DNA of 64,000 bases, from contig JARJFC010000024.1 in assembly GCA_029310945.1 (NCBI GenBank), positions 1 through 64,000 on the forward strand, given 5' to 3'. How positions within the stretch are numbered: position 1 is the first letter of the stretch; the number at the start of each line of letters is the position of its first letter. Of the stretch, positions 9,310 through 18,962 are shown piece after piece. The position numbers and the translations under genes are program-made. Below the pieces are notes generated by a model, which saw only the letters and a list, made by a program, of their open reading frames with translations, searched no databases and was not told the DNA's origin. Source of the stretch: Leptospira sp. 96542. Its GTDB lineage: Bacteria; Spirochaetota; Leptospiria; Leptospirales; Leptospiraceae.

Positions 9310-9927
9310 GTGACCGAAACACAAAATGCACCGCAAACTTCAGGGTTTTTGGAAGGATTGATAGAGCTTTTTGCTGGTTTGGACGACTATCGTAGCCCAT
9401 ATGCCCCCACAATCCAACCCCCTGGAGATCTAATCCGTGAACTGACTAAAAATGCTTCCTACAAATCTGGGCTCGTTAGTGCCACATGTAGTTTGCCCCC
9501 AGGCCCCCTGGGGATTTTGAGTATTTTACCTGAACTCTTATTCATTTACAAAATCCAAGGACAACTAGTCAAAGACATAGCTGCCCTACACGGGAAAGAA
9601 ATACATGTAACCCGCGAGTTGTTATTGTATTGCCTTTTTAAACACGGTGGTGCTCAAGTTTTTCGTAAAATTATAGAAGAAACTTCCTTAAAAGTTTTAA
9701 TTCGCCCAACAACCGTTAGGGTATTTCAATCTGCTTTAGAACGAATTGGTGTTTTTATCTCCAAATCCATCATCCAAAAACAATTTGTTAGATGGGTTCC
9801 ATTGGGTGGTGCCGTTGTTACGGGTACTTTCGCATACTTTGATACAAAACGAGTGGGAAAAACAGCGGAAGAATTATTTTCAAAAGAGATTGAATCGAAT
9901 ACAATCCAAGAGTTTTTGGAGAAATAG
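9310..9927 (+). CDS. EcsC-like protein; start uncertain, possible frameshift
   Basis: The frame ending at 9927 encodes a protein with a central hydrophobic helical pair and segments ([20 protein letters not shown], then LLFIYKIQ) that resemble EcsC-domain proteins. The start is unclear. A good ribosome site (GGAAAGG, 9250-9256) precedes ATG 9264, which opens a plausible N-terminus, [15 protein letters not shown], but in another frame that would need to shift by one base near 9300-9310 to join this one. Without a shift, GTG 9310 is a possible start; an ATG at 9217 is in frame but overlaps prfA. Coordinates here use 9310. Next gene overlaps by one base. Confidence 0.65.
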   Translation: MTETQNAPQTSGFLEGLIELFAGLDDYRSPYAPTIQPPGDLIRELTKNASYKSGLVSATCSLPPGPLGILSILPELLFIYKIQGQLVKDIAALHGKEIHVTRELLLYCLFKHGGAQVFRKIIEETSLKVLIRPTTVRVFQSALERIGVFISKSIIQKQFVRWVPLGGAVVTGTFAYFDTKRVGKTAEELFSKEIESNTIQEFLEK

Positions 9928-11054
9928 TGCTTTTCTTTTTTCGTTTTCTTTTTATTTCGATTTTTTTTGTTTCTTGCCAATCGCGACACGAATCCTTGGT
10001 TTCAGAAATCGAAGAACTCATTCAAAAAGAAAAATACGAAAAAGCACTATCCCTCTTACAAGACAGGCTAGCAAGTAACAAACCAACAGCCGAAGTCCTT
10101 TCGAAAAATAGACCAAACCAACCGAGGTTATTTTCACTTTCAGAAGATAGAACAAAAATCATCTGGACAGAAAATAAAACTTTATTCTCAAAAGATCTAG
10201 TCAATGACAAACATTTTGATTTAGAACTCAAACTCAGACCCGATTCCATTCAGTCTTCCGCTAACGGAAATTATGTGTCCGTTCAATACCCGCTCAAACA
10301 ATATGGGGGTTGTGCATTATTTGGTTATTCCACATTCAAATCTTCACTAGAACATGAATCTATTGTTCACATTCCATGTAAGACGGGAATGGCCATTTCC
10401 AATACAGGTGATTTTCTTTTATACTTTTTTGAAAATAACCTATTTTTAGAAAAAACAAATCAAACTTCCAAACCAGAAAAATACTTATCGGGGGAATTGT
10501 TTCCAAGTCCTTACCCCAAATTAAAAACCCAATACCAAATTGCTGCCATCGGAAATGAATATTTAGTTTGGTCTGGTGTGGGAGGTTCCTACAATCTTTA
10601 TTATTTAAACATCGAATCCAAAAAAGTAAGTTTAGTTTCAAAGGACATTGTTCTCCCAAGAATCTATTATCACAATGGAAACCAAGGTTATATTGTTGGC
10701 GGTAAGATTGGGGATTTGTATTTGAAAGAACTAAACTACCAATCAGGCAAAGTACCTACGACCAATCGAGGCATTCCCATTGTAACCCGCGAGGCGTTTT
10801 CTTGGCGTTTGACGGCAAAAGATGAATTTGTCACACTCAATCAAAATGATCCCAACCAACCAATGAAATGGAAAGTGTTGGGTAAAAAAGAACATTTGCC
10901 ATTCTTCATTGATCGTATGTGGGGGGTGTCAGGCGACCGGATTGTTTACGAGAGCAAAAAAGGGGAACTTGTTGTGGACAACCTGTCTTTTACAGACGAA
11001 GATTATATGATTTACGATTATTTCAAAAAAGTAAAAAAACTAAACGATGGTTAA
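9927..11054 (+). CDS. Lipoprotein with helical N-terminus and probable beta-propeller
   Basis: A 375-residue lipoprotein starting at a GTG that overlaps the preceding stop by one base (TAGTG). The signal segment (residues 2-13) ends in the lipobox FFVSC. Residues 20-50 (EIEELIQKEKYEKALSLLQDRL) form a TPR-like helical pair. The rest is beta-rich with repeats such as LSEDRTKIIWTEN and GNEYLVWSG that suggest a WD40/TolB-like propeller. The function is unknown; it is probably periplasmic or surface-exposed. Coupled translation with the EcsC-like protein suggests they are expressed together. Confidence 0.75.
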   Translation: MLFFFRFLFISIFFVSCQSRHESLVSEIEELIQKEKYEKALSLLQDRLASNKPTAEVLSKNRPNQPRLFSLSEDRTKIIWTENKTLFSKDLVNDKHFDLELKLRPDSIQSSANGNYVSVQYPLKQYGGCALFGYSTFKSSLEHESIVHIPCKTGMAISNTGDFLLYFFENNLFLEKTNQTSKPEKYLSGELFPSPYPKLKTQYQIAAIGNEYLVWSGVGGSYNLYYLNIESKKVSLVSKDIVLPRIYYHNGNQGYIVGGKIGDLYLKELNYQSGKVPTTNRGIPIVTREAFSWRLTAKDEFVTLNQNDPNQPMKWKVLGKKEHLPFFIDRMWGVSGDRIVYESKKGELVVDNLSFTDEDYMIYDYFKKVKKLNDG

Positions 11055-11305
11055 GCCGCTTGTTCGTTTTCTTTGCGTGAGTTGTACACAGAACACGACT
11101 GATAACTGTCACGGACACAATGAGACAAAAGTCTTTCTAAATCTTCCGACTGCAAACGGTCTGTAGAACTAGGGCAAACGGAAAGCCCTTGGGAGTACAA
11201 CGGACATTTCACATAAAATTCATTTTTGGAAAGAGACTTTTGAGCCATGACTTTGAAAATTTCTTTTGAATTCCGTACCCTGTCAAACGGATTTTGACCA
11301 AGCAT
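11051..11305 (-). CDS. Small Cys-containing protein of unknown function
   Basis: An 84-residue soluble, charged protein with four Cys residues (KCP, VCP, HCV, SCS), a spacing that could hold a metal but does not match a ribbon I know. It has no signal peptide or membrane segment. The 3' end overlaps the convergent lipoprotein gene by 4 bp. It lies 41 bp downstream of the nitrilase-like gene on the same strand and could be the last gene of that run. I do not recognise the family. Confidence 0.6.
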   Translation of the reverse strand: MLGQNPFDRVRNSKEIFKVMAQKSLSKNEFYVKCPLYSQGLSVCPSSTDRLQSEDLERLLSHCVRDSYQSCSVYNSRKENEQAA

Positions 11306-11345
11306 TCATTTTTCATCACTAGGAATTTAAGAAAAAGTCCAAAAT

Positions 11346-12464
11346 TTAAAAGTAGAGATTTAAGATTGTTGGAAATTCTGACGAATCAGCAGTGTCTTCA
11401 TTCACGAAATCCCGTACATTGAAGGTGCGAGCCTTCCATTGATTTTCAAAAAAATTCCCCATGAGAAACACTTGGACCAAATCCAGAGCCTTTGTGGTTT
11501 TGATGTACTTCGGCATCCCTTCGTTTTTCCAAACAGTCAGATCATCCAAAGCTGTTCCATTCCATTTCATATCCGAGTGGACGGCCGCTGGAGAAACCAT
11601 TCCATCCAATGGTCTTGTTTTCAATGCATCATACAACGATGCATCAAACACCTCTTGTCCGATAAAAACAGCGACCTTCCAGCCTGGCACCACCCAAACC
11701 CGATCTTGGTTTTTTTCGCCAGCGTTGTAAGTTTCTTCTTCTTCTTTTGACAAGGTCGTTTTTTTTACCAAAAGATCCATGACCCGACCATCCGCAGAAA
11801 ATGGAATGCTCACATTATAAAGAGGACCTTCTTTATCAAGAACAATGGATCCTTTGACAATTTTTGGATTTGGTAGAACGATTGTTCCTGCTAAAATCGG
11901 AACATTGTATTTTTTAGAGAGTTCTGAAAAAGTACGAACATAAACATCTAACATTCGTTCCGATTTTTCATAATATAGTTTTTTTAAACTAACTTGTTCA
12001 CCCTTGGTTTCCAAAGCATTTTTTAAATTTCGCGATTCAATGAATCTGGATTTTTCATCTAAAAACACGAGCCCAGAACCAACGTGTTCAGGAAATACTA
12101 TGATAGTCTTTCTATCATATAAATTTGCAGTTTTACCTTTTGAAAGTAATTCTTCAATTCTTTCCTTCCACCATTCTTCTTTTACAAAATCAGTATGACG
12201 AAGGACGGTTTGCATTCCAATGATGTTTCCGTACTTTCTGTCCGCACCATTGGTTCGTATTTTTATATCAGACCAAGCCACCTCTGGTTTTGTTACTTCT
12301 TTGTCCTCTTCTGCAGGTAAAGATAAAGTTATGGATGGCGTAGGTATTGAAAATTCAGGAATCGCAAAATTTTGGTCTTTTAAAAAATTTGCGGTGGTTG
12401 TGGTAACAAAAAGCAAAATAATAAATAAAATTATTTTTTGGGGAGGGATGTATAAATTATGCAT
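11346..12464 (-). CDS. Membrane-anchored nitrilase-like protein lacking the catalytic Cys
   Basis: A 372-residue protein with one N-terminal membrane segment (residues 9-24) and a carbon-nitrogen hydrolase-like body. The catalytic Glu appears as E126 in IIVFPEHVG, and a Lys is present in the right region ([12 protein letters not shown], 232-242). Where nitrilases have the Cys nucleophile in a V-I-C-Y-E/D pattern, this protein has [13 protein letters not shown], so Cys is replaced by G269. It may be inactive or use other chemistry. The later [14 protein letters not shown] resembles the Lnt-like C-terminus. It overlaps the Nudix gene by 8 bp and ends the overlapping run 18257-11346. Confidence 0.65.
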   Translation of the reverse strand: MHNLYIPPQKIILFIILLFVTTTTANFLKDQNFAIPEFSIPTPSITLSLPAEEDKEVTKPEVAWSDIKIRTNGADRKYGNIIGMQTVLRHTDFVKEEWWKERIEELLSKGKTANLYDRKTIIVFPEHVGSGLVFLDEKSRFIESRNLKNALETKGEQVSLKKLYYEKSERMLDVYVRTFSELSKKYNVPILAGTIVLPNPKIVKGSIVLDKEGPLYNVSIPFSADGRVMDLLVKKTTLSKEEEETYNAGEKNQDRVWVVPGWKVAVFIGQEVFDASLYDALKTRPLDGMVSPAAVHSDMKWNGTALDDLTVWKNEGMPKYIKTTKALDLVQVFLMGNFFENQWKARTFNVRDFVNEDTADSSEFPTILNLYF

Positions 12465-12879
12465 ATTTTTTCAAGTATAGATTGACTGCATCCAACATGT
12501 ATTCTGAAAACAAACTCGAAGGATCATAGGATCTTACATCCACCCAGTCCATAAAGTCATGTTCGTCAGATAGGGTGATTTCTCCAGCCAATAATTCTGC
12601 TGAATATCCTATGATGATACAAGGTAAATTACCATCTTCCACCCGATGTTTGTGAACAAAGAGCGGTTCTGAATTGACTGAAATTTTTACATTTGAACCT
12701 AGTTCTTCTAATATTTCTCGCTGAATGCTATCCATCCAATTTTCAAAAAATTCGTCTTCATTCATACGACCACCAGGAAGATCCCCATGACCAGATTTCC
12801 TATCTCGCATTACCAACAACATATTTCCTTTTCTTAAAAATAGTTTTTGTGTGATCTGAAATAATCCATGTTTACTCAT
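12457..12879 (-). CDS. Nudix hydrolase
   Basis: A 140-residue Nudix protein. The Nudix box is GGRMNEDEF...REILEELG around residues 36-60, with about three extra residues between the first Glu and the RExxEE core compared with the standard spacing. It starts [15 protein letters not shown] and should be cytoplasmic, cleaving a nucleoside diphosphate linked to another moiety. It overlaps the stop of the 815-residue AHCY-like gene by 4 bp (12876-12879), so translation is coupled and a shared pathway is likely. The substrate is unknown. Confidence 0.85.
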   Translation of the reverse strand: MSKHGLFQITQKLFLRKGNMLLVMRDRKSGHGDLPGGRMNEDEFFENWMDSIQREILEELGSNVKISVNSEPLFVHKHRVEDGNLPCIIIGYSAELLAGEITLSDEHDFMDWVDVRSYDPSSLFSEYMLDAVNLYLKKYA

Positions 12880-15323
12880 AATTTATTTCCCCAAACATCT
12901 ATTTGGTGATCGACGGCGTATAAATCAGGTTTTGGCAATGTGTTTGTTTTATGAAAATTTACCATACCTAAAGAAACACTTGCCAACTGAGAAATAATCG
13001 GATCCATCGATTCTGTTGGTACTCCAAAAAATAAAAAATTGACTGGGCTTCCATCACTCAACAAGTATAAATGTTTTTCGATTTTGAGTGTGCTTATTTC
13101 GAATCTAATATGTGAACCTAAATCCATTTGTGTTTGTGGATCGAGCATCCTTGTAAAAGAAATTCTTACTTCATGGTTTTGAATTCTTGGCGTTTCTGAT
13201 AAATTCAAATTGCCTATCCATTGGACCAGGTCAGAAAATTCAACAGTTTTAGTAGAGCCAGATGCCACAAACAGTTGATTGTGTTTACTATGCAAAATCC
13301 AATTTTCCCAAGAATCTTTTTTGATGATTGATTCACCAGTGACACCCAAAATTAAATCCACTTCCCAAAATGCCTCCTTCGGCATTTGGTCAAAATTTTG
13401 ATAAACTAAAGTTGTGTTGGATACAAATTTTTTATCCACTTCATATATATCCAAATTTGATTCGTGCAAAGAACCACCTATCAGATATTTTTTTAGAAAA
13501 CCGCCAATATTACCCTTGGAACCAAGGATCAGGAGTTTACGTTTAGAAAGCACCTTACCGATTCCATGCAAACTATTATCAACAGCATTCAAAATGGAAC
13601 GAGCTACTTCTTTGGATTCTTCTAATGTTTTTTCTTGTGAGATTGCAATGGAAAAACTTGGTAAAATTAGTTTCGAAAATTTTTCTTTTACTTTTACCAA
13701 ACGATCATAACCATTTCTTGTATGTTCAATAGTTCCGATCACATTTCGCAAAATAATATCGGAAAATTTCGAATTCGCTAAACCTGAATTTGGCGGCTCG
13801 ATCCAATACTCACCCAGTACTTCTTCAAATGTTTTTTCTGTTAGGCAAAATTCATTCAAAACGGGAGCAACATACCCTCCATCCTCAATGAGGATGATTT
13901 TTTCATTTTTGGGAATCAAAACCAAAAGTTTTTGTAAGAATAAAAACACCGCCAATCTGCGCATTGCATCAAAAAAACCAAGTTTTGATTCTTCCAATTT
14001 TTGTTTGAAGGCTGGATAGGAACTAAAGTCGCTGTACAAAGGTGAAACAGCATAATATGGCTGGTTTGTTTTTGTAATTTTGAATTCCAATCCAGCCATA
14101 AAAAATGATTCTGTTGGGATATCGAGAAGGATATCCAAATAAGCAGGCGGTATATTCCCGCCGTATTTTACGAAGGCCACATCCAAAGTTTTAACTTTCA
14201 GTTTTCTGAAACATTCAATGAGGGAGATGATTTCAGAAGTGATATGATGTATCAAAAAAATATTGGTATTTTCAAAATCGAAGTTATGCGAATTTTGATT
14301 GGAAATTGATTCTAAAATGGGCATTCGTTTCAGATAAAAAGCTGAGTTTAGTAAGGTTCGTTTTTGATTGAAACTAAAATTGAGAACTCTGTCCAAACGT
14401 GAAAGGTCTACATAAACAGTGGTTTTACCAAACAAGGCACGAATGGTGTACCCTTCTTTAATTTTTTGTGAAACTGTTGAATCTTCTAATAACAAAAATA
14501 ATTTTTTCAAAATGGTAAGCGAAAAACTTGGATCATTTCCTAGTATCGCATTTCGATACTGATCCTCCCAATAAAAGTTAATATTTGTTAGTTTCCCTAA
14601 AGGAGTTTTTTCAATTTGCGCAAAAACTTTACTAAAATGACGATTTTCCTCTTCGTAAAACGTTTCACCTTTTTGGGCGGCATTGATGATTCCATTGCTA
14701 AGAGACTCGCTGATTTTGGATGAACCCGCAATATAAGTTCGAGTATGGGTATCGTTAACACGTTCATGTTTGATATTTTCCAAATTCAATCTGCATTCAA
14801 TTTGGTAATCTATTGTTATGCGAAGAAAAAAATCACCGATGCTAGTTTGATTTTGTACTCTTTCTAGGAGTATAAAATACCCACCAGAGTGCAAAATTTT
14901 ACTTTCGAATGGAAATAAAAGTGCAATGGCGGGTAAATGATTTGGATCTTCACCGTAAAATTCAGGGTGAATCTTTTTAGCCAAGGATTGTTGTTGGAAA
15001 GATCCAAATACAAATCGTAAATCTTCCTCGAACTGCTCTCTGAAAAGAATCCAATCTTTTAAAACACCAGCGCGTGCATAAACTTGGATATGTTGAATGT
15101 GCATATCGACAAGTTCGTGGTTGATGTTTGGATTGATTTTGTAAGTAAACGAAAGATCACCAGGCAATGAATGGAGTAAGTTTCCGATTTCCTCACCGAT
15201 CGTTCGCGAGAGGATGGACAATCCAAAAAAGATTCTTAAATTATTTAAATCAATTTCGCAAATTTGTGAATCTACGATTGTTAGTTTGGGCCCGAGTGAA
15301 GTAAATATTTCTTTATTTTCCAT
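12876..15323 (-). CDS. Large protein with S-adenosylhomocysteine-hydrolase-like C-terminal half
   Basis: An 815-residue protein. Residues 1-350 match nothing I recognise. Residues about 375-790 track adenosylhomocysteinase in order: ILIEDGG (477-483, compare the family's LDDGGD), GTIEHTRNG (530-538, compare EETTTG), SLHGIGKVL (584-592), the NAD-binding GSKGNIGG (601-608), [11 protein letters not shown] (658-667, compare TTGN) and a [11 protein letters not shown] strand (686-696, compare NIGHFDVE). Lengths are close but the identity is clearly low and the glycine motif is altered. It is probably an NAD-binding enzyme acting on a nucleoside or related compound; true SAH hydrolysis is doubtful. 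It is coupled to a Nudix and a dehydrogenase gene. Confidence 0.65.
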   Translation of the reverse strand: MENKEIFTSLGPKLTIVDSQICEIDLNNLRIFFGLSILSRTIGEEIGNLLHSLPGDLSFTYKINPNINHELVDMHIQHIQVYARAGVLKDWILFREQFEEDLRFVFGSFQQQSLAKKIHPEFYGEDPNHLPAIALLFPFESKILHSGGYFILLERVQNQTSIGDFFLRITIDYQIECRLNLENIKHERVNDTHTRTYIAGSSKISESLSNGIINAAQKGETFYEEENRHFSKVFAQIEKTPLGKLTNINFYWEDQYRNAILGNDPSFSLTILKKLFLLLEDSTVSQKIKEGYTIRALFGKTTVYVDLSRLDRVLNFSFNQKRTLLNSAFYLKRMPILESISNQNSHNFDFENTNIFLIHHITSEIISLIECFRKLKVKTLDVAFVKYGGNIPPAYLDILLDIPTESFFMAGLEFKITKTNQPYYAVSPLYSDFSSYPAFKQKLEESKLGFFDAMRRLAVFLFLQKLLVLIPKNEKIILIEDGGYVAPVLNEFCLTEKTFEEVLGEYWIEPPNSGLANSKFSDIILRNVIGTIEHTRNGYDRLVKVKEKFSKLILPSFSIAISQEKTLEESKEVARSILNAVDNSLHGIGKVLSKRKLLILGSKGNIGGFLKKYLIGGSLHESNLDIYEVDKKFVSNTTLVYQNFDQMPKEAFWEVDLILGVTGESIIKKDSWENWILHSKHNQLFVASGSTKTVEFSDLVQWIGNLNLSETPRIQNHEVRISFTRMLDPQTQMDLGSHIRFEISTLKIEKHLYLLSDGSPVNFLFFGVPTESMDPIISQLASVSLGMVNFHKTNTLPKPDLYAVDHQIDVWGNKL

Positions 15324-15326
15324 ACT

Positions 15327-16778
15327 TTAAATTACAGGAGAAAAATCAACTACCACCTTAACACTCGAAGGATCCTTAGCCTTGGCATAAGCTTCTAACA
15401 ATTGATCCGAAGGGAAACGGTGGGAAATTAAATTTTCTTCCAATGCCTGAGTGATGCCTGGATTATCTTTGAGTAACTGAATGGCAAAGTGAAAGTCACC
15501 ACAGCGTGATGTATGGATTTCTTTGCCTTTCTGAAAAAATTCCAAGACTTTTTTATTTTCATCATTCCAAAGTTCGGAATGGGATGTATCCACAAGGATT
15601 GCTCCTCTTGGTCGAACAAGTGAATTTTCGTGAGTGGGATTAGGACGAATGGCTTCTGCCAATTCTTTCGGCGAACCTACCACAACAATGTCAAACCTGG
15701 GTAAGGTGGATTGGAACTCATCGGATGCGAGGATTTTTTCTCCATCAAGTGCCGTACCTTTGAATGTTTTTTTTGTTCCATTCATTTTTGATTCCAAATT
15801 AAAAACGGAAGGAAAGAAAAATACTGATTGATTTGTTTTTTGTTCAGTTTTCCATTTAAATTCTAAATTTGTTTCGGAAAAAGGCAATATTGAAAGTTCG
15901 TCAACAACAAGTTCGGTTAAATGAGATATCCCCGACATCTCCTGGCCATTCGTTGTTTTAAGGTGTAACTCACGTTTAGCGAATTGTAATGCCGAAATAA
16001 AACCTGAACTTGTTGATGTGGTATCATACACAATATCAAAAGTTTCAGATAACGATTCAGCAGATGTGGATCGTAAATCAACAACCTCGTCTGCTCCCAT
16101 TTTTTTGGCAAGTTTTACCAAATGGTCATGTCGTGTGATGGCAGTTATGCGAAAATTGGAGTTTTTGCTTTTGCGATAGGAGGCCAAAGCTGCAAGAATC
16201 AAACTCCCCAACCTGCGAGGTCCGAGTACGGCCACAGAATCGTTTTCTTTTGGAGGCGAGGCAAGGATTGCTTGCAAAGCCGCAGCAAATGGTTCCATGA
16301 GTACAGCGGCTTTCGACGAAAGTTCAGTCACTTCAATGGCAGCGTGTACAGGAGCCAAAATATAAGGCCCGAACCCTCCTGGCAACCGGTCGATTCCCAG
16401 TACTTTTCTTTCTGGGGAATGTGTTGGGATCCCTGCTTTGCAAAACTCATCTAAATTTTTATCGCCGCGGGCTTCCAATGTATCATTGATTTCAACTACG
16501 TAACGTCGACCCCGTTTGTCACCCAACCCTTCTGCCAAAACCTCATGTCCAATGATTTGTGGAAGGGGAAAGGGTAAAAAACGACGATCGATATCTGTGG
16601 AACAAACCCCACAAGATTTGGTTTCCAAGGGGATGTAACCAGGTCCCAAATTCATATATGTTTTTCCGTCTCTACGGATTTCCCAGCCAGTGGCTTCGTC
16701 GCCAATGTATTCGTAATCGGCTGGTACAAACGAGTCTTCGGAAGTGTAGTCCAATGCTCGGAATTTTAAATTCATCAC
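15327..16778 (-). CDS. MDR/threonine-dehydrogenase-like protein, extended
   Basis: A 483-residue zinc-alcohol-dehydrogenase-type protein, longer than the usual 340-360. The GroES-like part has CGVCSTDIDRRF near residues 56-67 and IIGHEVLAEG near 75-84, which supply the catalytic zinc Cys and His. The family's structural-zinc cluster of four Cys is missing. The Rossmann part starts near VAVLGPRRLGSLI. There is an insertion around residues 280-350, where the sequence is not ADH-like. It sits 3 bp before the AHCY-like gene and overlaps the rhomboid gene by 4 bp. The partner suggests a two-step oxidation route on one substrate, which is inference. Confidence 0.75.
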   Translation of the reverse strand: MMNLKFRALDYTSEDSFVPADYEYIGDEATGWEIRRDGKTYMNLGPGYIPLETKSCGVCSTDIDRRFLPFPLPQIIGHEVLAEGLGDKRGRRYVVEINDTLEARGDKNLDEFCKAGIPTHSPERKVLGIDRLPGGFGPYILAPVHAAIEVTELSSKAAVLMEPFAAALQAILASPPKENDSVAVLGPRRLGSLILAALASYRKSKNSNFRITAITRHDHLVKLAKKMGADEVVDLRSTSAESLSETFDIVYDTTSTSSGFISALQFAKRELHLKTTNGQEMSGISHLTELVVDELSILPFSETNLEFKWKTEQKTNQSVFFFPSVFNLESKMNGTKKTFKGTALDGEKILASDEFQSTLPRFDIVVVGSPKELAEAIRPNPTHENSLVRPRGAILVDTSHSELWNDENKKVLEFFQKGKEIHTSRCGDFHFAIQLLKDNPGITQALEENLISHRFPSDQLLEAYAKAKDPSSVKVVVDFSPVI

Positions 16779-17440
16779 CTATTGTTGATAAAAAAGAGAA
16801 GAATGACAGTCAATGTAAAAAAGGCAAAATTCAAAAGAAACCCTTGCCGGATGAGTTTCCTCTCTTCTGCGCTTAGGAGATAACCCGTGAGAAAGACAGA
16901 AAAAAATCCCCCCAAGTGAGCCCAATGAGCAACTTGGTCTCTGGCAAATAGATTTGTAAAATCAGAATACAACATCATCCAACCAATCAAAAAAACAGGA
17001 AAAGGAATTGTTTTGCGTTTGGTCACTGGAAACTGAAAAGGAGAAAGTAAGGTGGCTGCCGCTGCAAGTCCAGAAATGGCACCACTGGCACCAACTATAG
17101 GAGTTCTATCTCCAAATATCAATCCCCTCACGAAAGCATCACCTAATACGGATATTATGCCTGCCATAAAATAATACAAAAGCCATTTTTGTTTACCCAC
17201 TCGGTATTCGACAACTCTTCCCAAAAACAAAAGAAACAACATATTGGATAAAAGATGAGCTCCAGATCCGTGGAAGAAGGTACTTAAAACCCAATTGATT
17301 GGTTCCAATTCGCCAGGAGTGGCAATAAAATATGAGTCTACCAAAAATGGAAAAAATAAAATAACGATAGGATACAAAAGAACCATAAAGGTCGCAAAAC
17401 TAGCAGTTAACGGAAATTCCCAAATAAAGGATTGGATCAT
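16775..17440 (-). CDS. Rhomboid-family intramembrane serine protease
   Basis: A 221-residue polytopic membrane protein with six predicted helices. The rhomboid active site is intact: N66 in HLLSNMLFL, catalytic S119 in GASGAISG, and H175 in HWAHLGGF. The WR motif of the L1 loop is not obvious. It should cleave transmembrane helices of other proteins in the inner membrane. It overlaps the dehydrogenase gene by 4 bp and follows the exported protein gene by 1 bp. Whether it acts in the same process as its neighbours is unknown. Confidence 0.9.
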   Translation of the reverse strand: MIQSFIWEFPLTASFATFMVLLYPIVILFFPFLVDSYFIATPGELEPINWVLSTFFHGSGAHLLSNMLFLLFLGRVVEYRVGKQKWLLYYFMAGIISVLGDAFVRGLIFGDRTPIVGASGAISGLAAAATLLSPFQFPVTKRKTIPFPVFLIGWMMLYSDFTNLFARDQVAHWAHLGGFFSVFLTGYLLSAEERKLIRQGFLLNFAFFTLTVILLFFINNR

Positions 17441-17441
17441 T

Positions 17442-18257
17442 TTAGATTTTTGGTACTAGCGCTTCTTCCGGAAGCCTTATATAAGACGGATCAAAATCGG
17501 GGATTGCTGTTGCCAATTCAAATAGATCTGGTTGTTTCCATACTTGTTGGTAATAATCAAGTGCGCCATACGAATCAAAATTGCTGTCATACAAATAAAG
17601 TAAATATTTTTCTTGGTCTTTTTTGATGATCCGTTTGACTTCATTGATAAGACCAGAAAAACTACGCTGCTCTGGATCAAATTCATCTTCCGCATCGTGC
17701 AATAACCCAAGCATCACTACGTATTTCTCGGCTTGTTTAAGTGATTTCAGAGAAAAGGCCAATTCTTGTAACTTCATCAAATACAAATAAGGCCTAGTAT
17801 TTTTTCCGATCAGAAGTTTTCGTTTGGATACAGCAATCTCACGATAACCAAGTTGCAGATAGAGTTTTGTCTCTGTTTTTTCTTTGCCTTTCGATAGCCG
17901 TGCAAGGCGTCCAAGTTCTTTGTCCAATTCTTCTATTTCGTCATCTAAAACCAAAATATATAGCTGAATCAGTAGACCTTGCGTTCTACGAAGTTCTGCA
18001 TACGAACGACCTAAATCCATTTGTAAATGTAAAATTTCGGATTCGATATGATGTTGTACACAACGTTTAAAGTATTTTTTTTGTAACTCTGTTCCACGAT
18101 TACTAATGGTTGAATTTATAATCCGTAAGAATTCATAATTATCCTTCAAGCCATAACTAACACGGATTAGCTGTGTTGCTTTCGAACTAGATTGGTCAGA
18201 AGTAATTTCACCAAAACCAGTTAGAACGAGGAGAGCTAAAAGAAGGAGAGGTTTCAT
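17442..18257 (-). CDS. Exported helical protein of unknown function
   Basis: A 271-residue protein with an N-terminal hydrophobic segment (residues 3-14, MKPLLLLALLVLTGFGE) that is probably a signal peptide. The mature part is highly helical and charged, with a coiled-coil-like stretch around residues 100-160. It is the first gene of the minus-strand run that continues into the rhomboid, dehydrogenase, AHCY-like, Nudix and nitrilase-like genes, with only 1 bp to the next start. I do not recognise the family. Confidence 0.7.
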   Translation of the reverse strand: MKPLLLLALLVLTGFGEITSDQSSSKATQLIRVSYGLKDNYEFLRIINSTISNRGTELQKKYFKRCVQHHIESEILHLQMDLGRSYAELRRTQGLLIQLYILVLDDEIEELDKELGRLARLSKGKEKTETKLYLQLGYREIAVSKRKLLIGKNTRPYLYLMKLQELAFSLKSLKQAEKYVVMLGLLHDAEDEFDPEQRSFSGLINEVKRIIKKDQEKYLLYLYDSNFDSYGALDYYQQVWKQPDLFELATAIPDFDPSYIRLPEEALVPKI

Positions 18258-18356
18258 CTATAGCCCTATTTTCGGCCTTATTTGGAAAACCTTAGCGTGA
18301 TAAAAAAGAAAAGACATTTTCGTCTCATATTTTAGAATTATGTCAAGAGTACACTC

Positions 18357-18962
18357 GTGAAACCCCTTAGCCCTTTACCAAATGCAACCACCGAAGCCAT
18401 CAGTGTCCTCAAATCAGAGATGGATGAACCCTATTGGGAGGAGCGTTTACTGCAACTTATGAAATTAGCTGCAGACAACGACAAAAATATTTGGACTCTG
18501 ATTTATCAAATTATGAGGGATGCTGATTCAGGAAGGCTCAGTTGGGGGTATCATAAAAAAATCCTCTCAGGTGTTGTTTACATTCTCTCCTATGTGGGAG
18601 ACTCTAAAAGTTATCGAGTTCTTTTGAATTATGTAAAATCCCTCGATCGTTCCATTCCCATCGGTGCCATGGAACTCATTTCCGATTTATTGCCAACCTT
18701 CCAGGAACTAGACGTGAAAGAATTATTCACCATAGCTATATCTCCCGATGAATTAAAATCTGCATTTGCAGTCATGGCACTTAGTAAATTGATGTATGAG
18801 AATCGCCTAACAGAAGACGAAAAACTAAATTTTAAAGAATTTTTAGGAACTTATAAAAATTATAAATATTATTTGGATGATATGATAGAATCTACATTAG
18901 AGTTTCTGAATGAATCCAATTCACCTTCTCTGATTCACCAACTGGATGGTATTTTAGAATGA
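18357..18962 (+). CDS. HEAT-like helical protein of unknown function
   Basis: A 201-residue soluble protein that starts with GTG at 18357. It is made of helical blocks (for example SGVVYILSYVGDSKSYRVLL and IGAMELISDLLPTF) with a HEAT/armadillo-like look. It has no signal peptide. Its stop overlaps the start of the zinc alcohol dehydrogenase gene (ATGA, 18959-18962), so translation is coupled. The role is unknown. Confidence 0.7.
   Translation: MKPLSPLPNATTEAISVLKSEMDEPYWEERLLQLMKLAADNDKNIWTLIYQIMRDADSGRLSWGYHKKILSGVVYILSYVGDSKSYRVLLNYVKSLDRSIPIGAMELISDLLPTFQELDVKELFTIAISPDELKSAFAVMALSKLMYENRLTEDEKLNFKEFLGTYKNYKYYLDDMIESTLEFLNESNSPSLIHQLDGILE

Noticed and set aside
9244..9336. 31-residue N-terminal extension of RF1
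   Set aside because: Hydrophobic and unlike the family; RF1 begins at the MIDRLKKIQ start at 9243.
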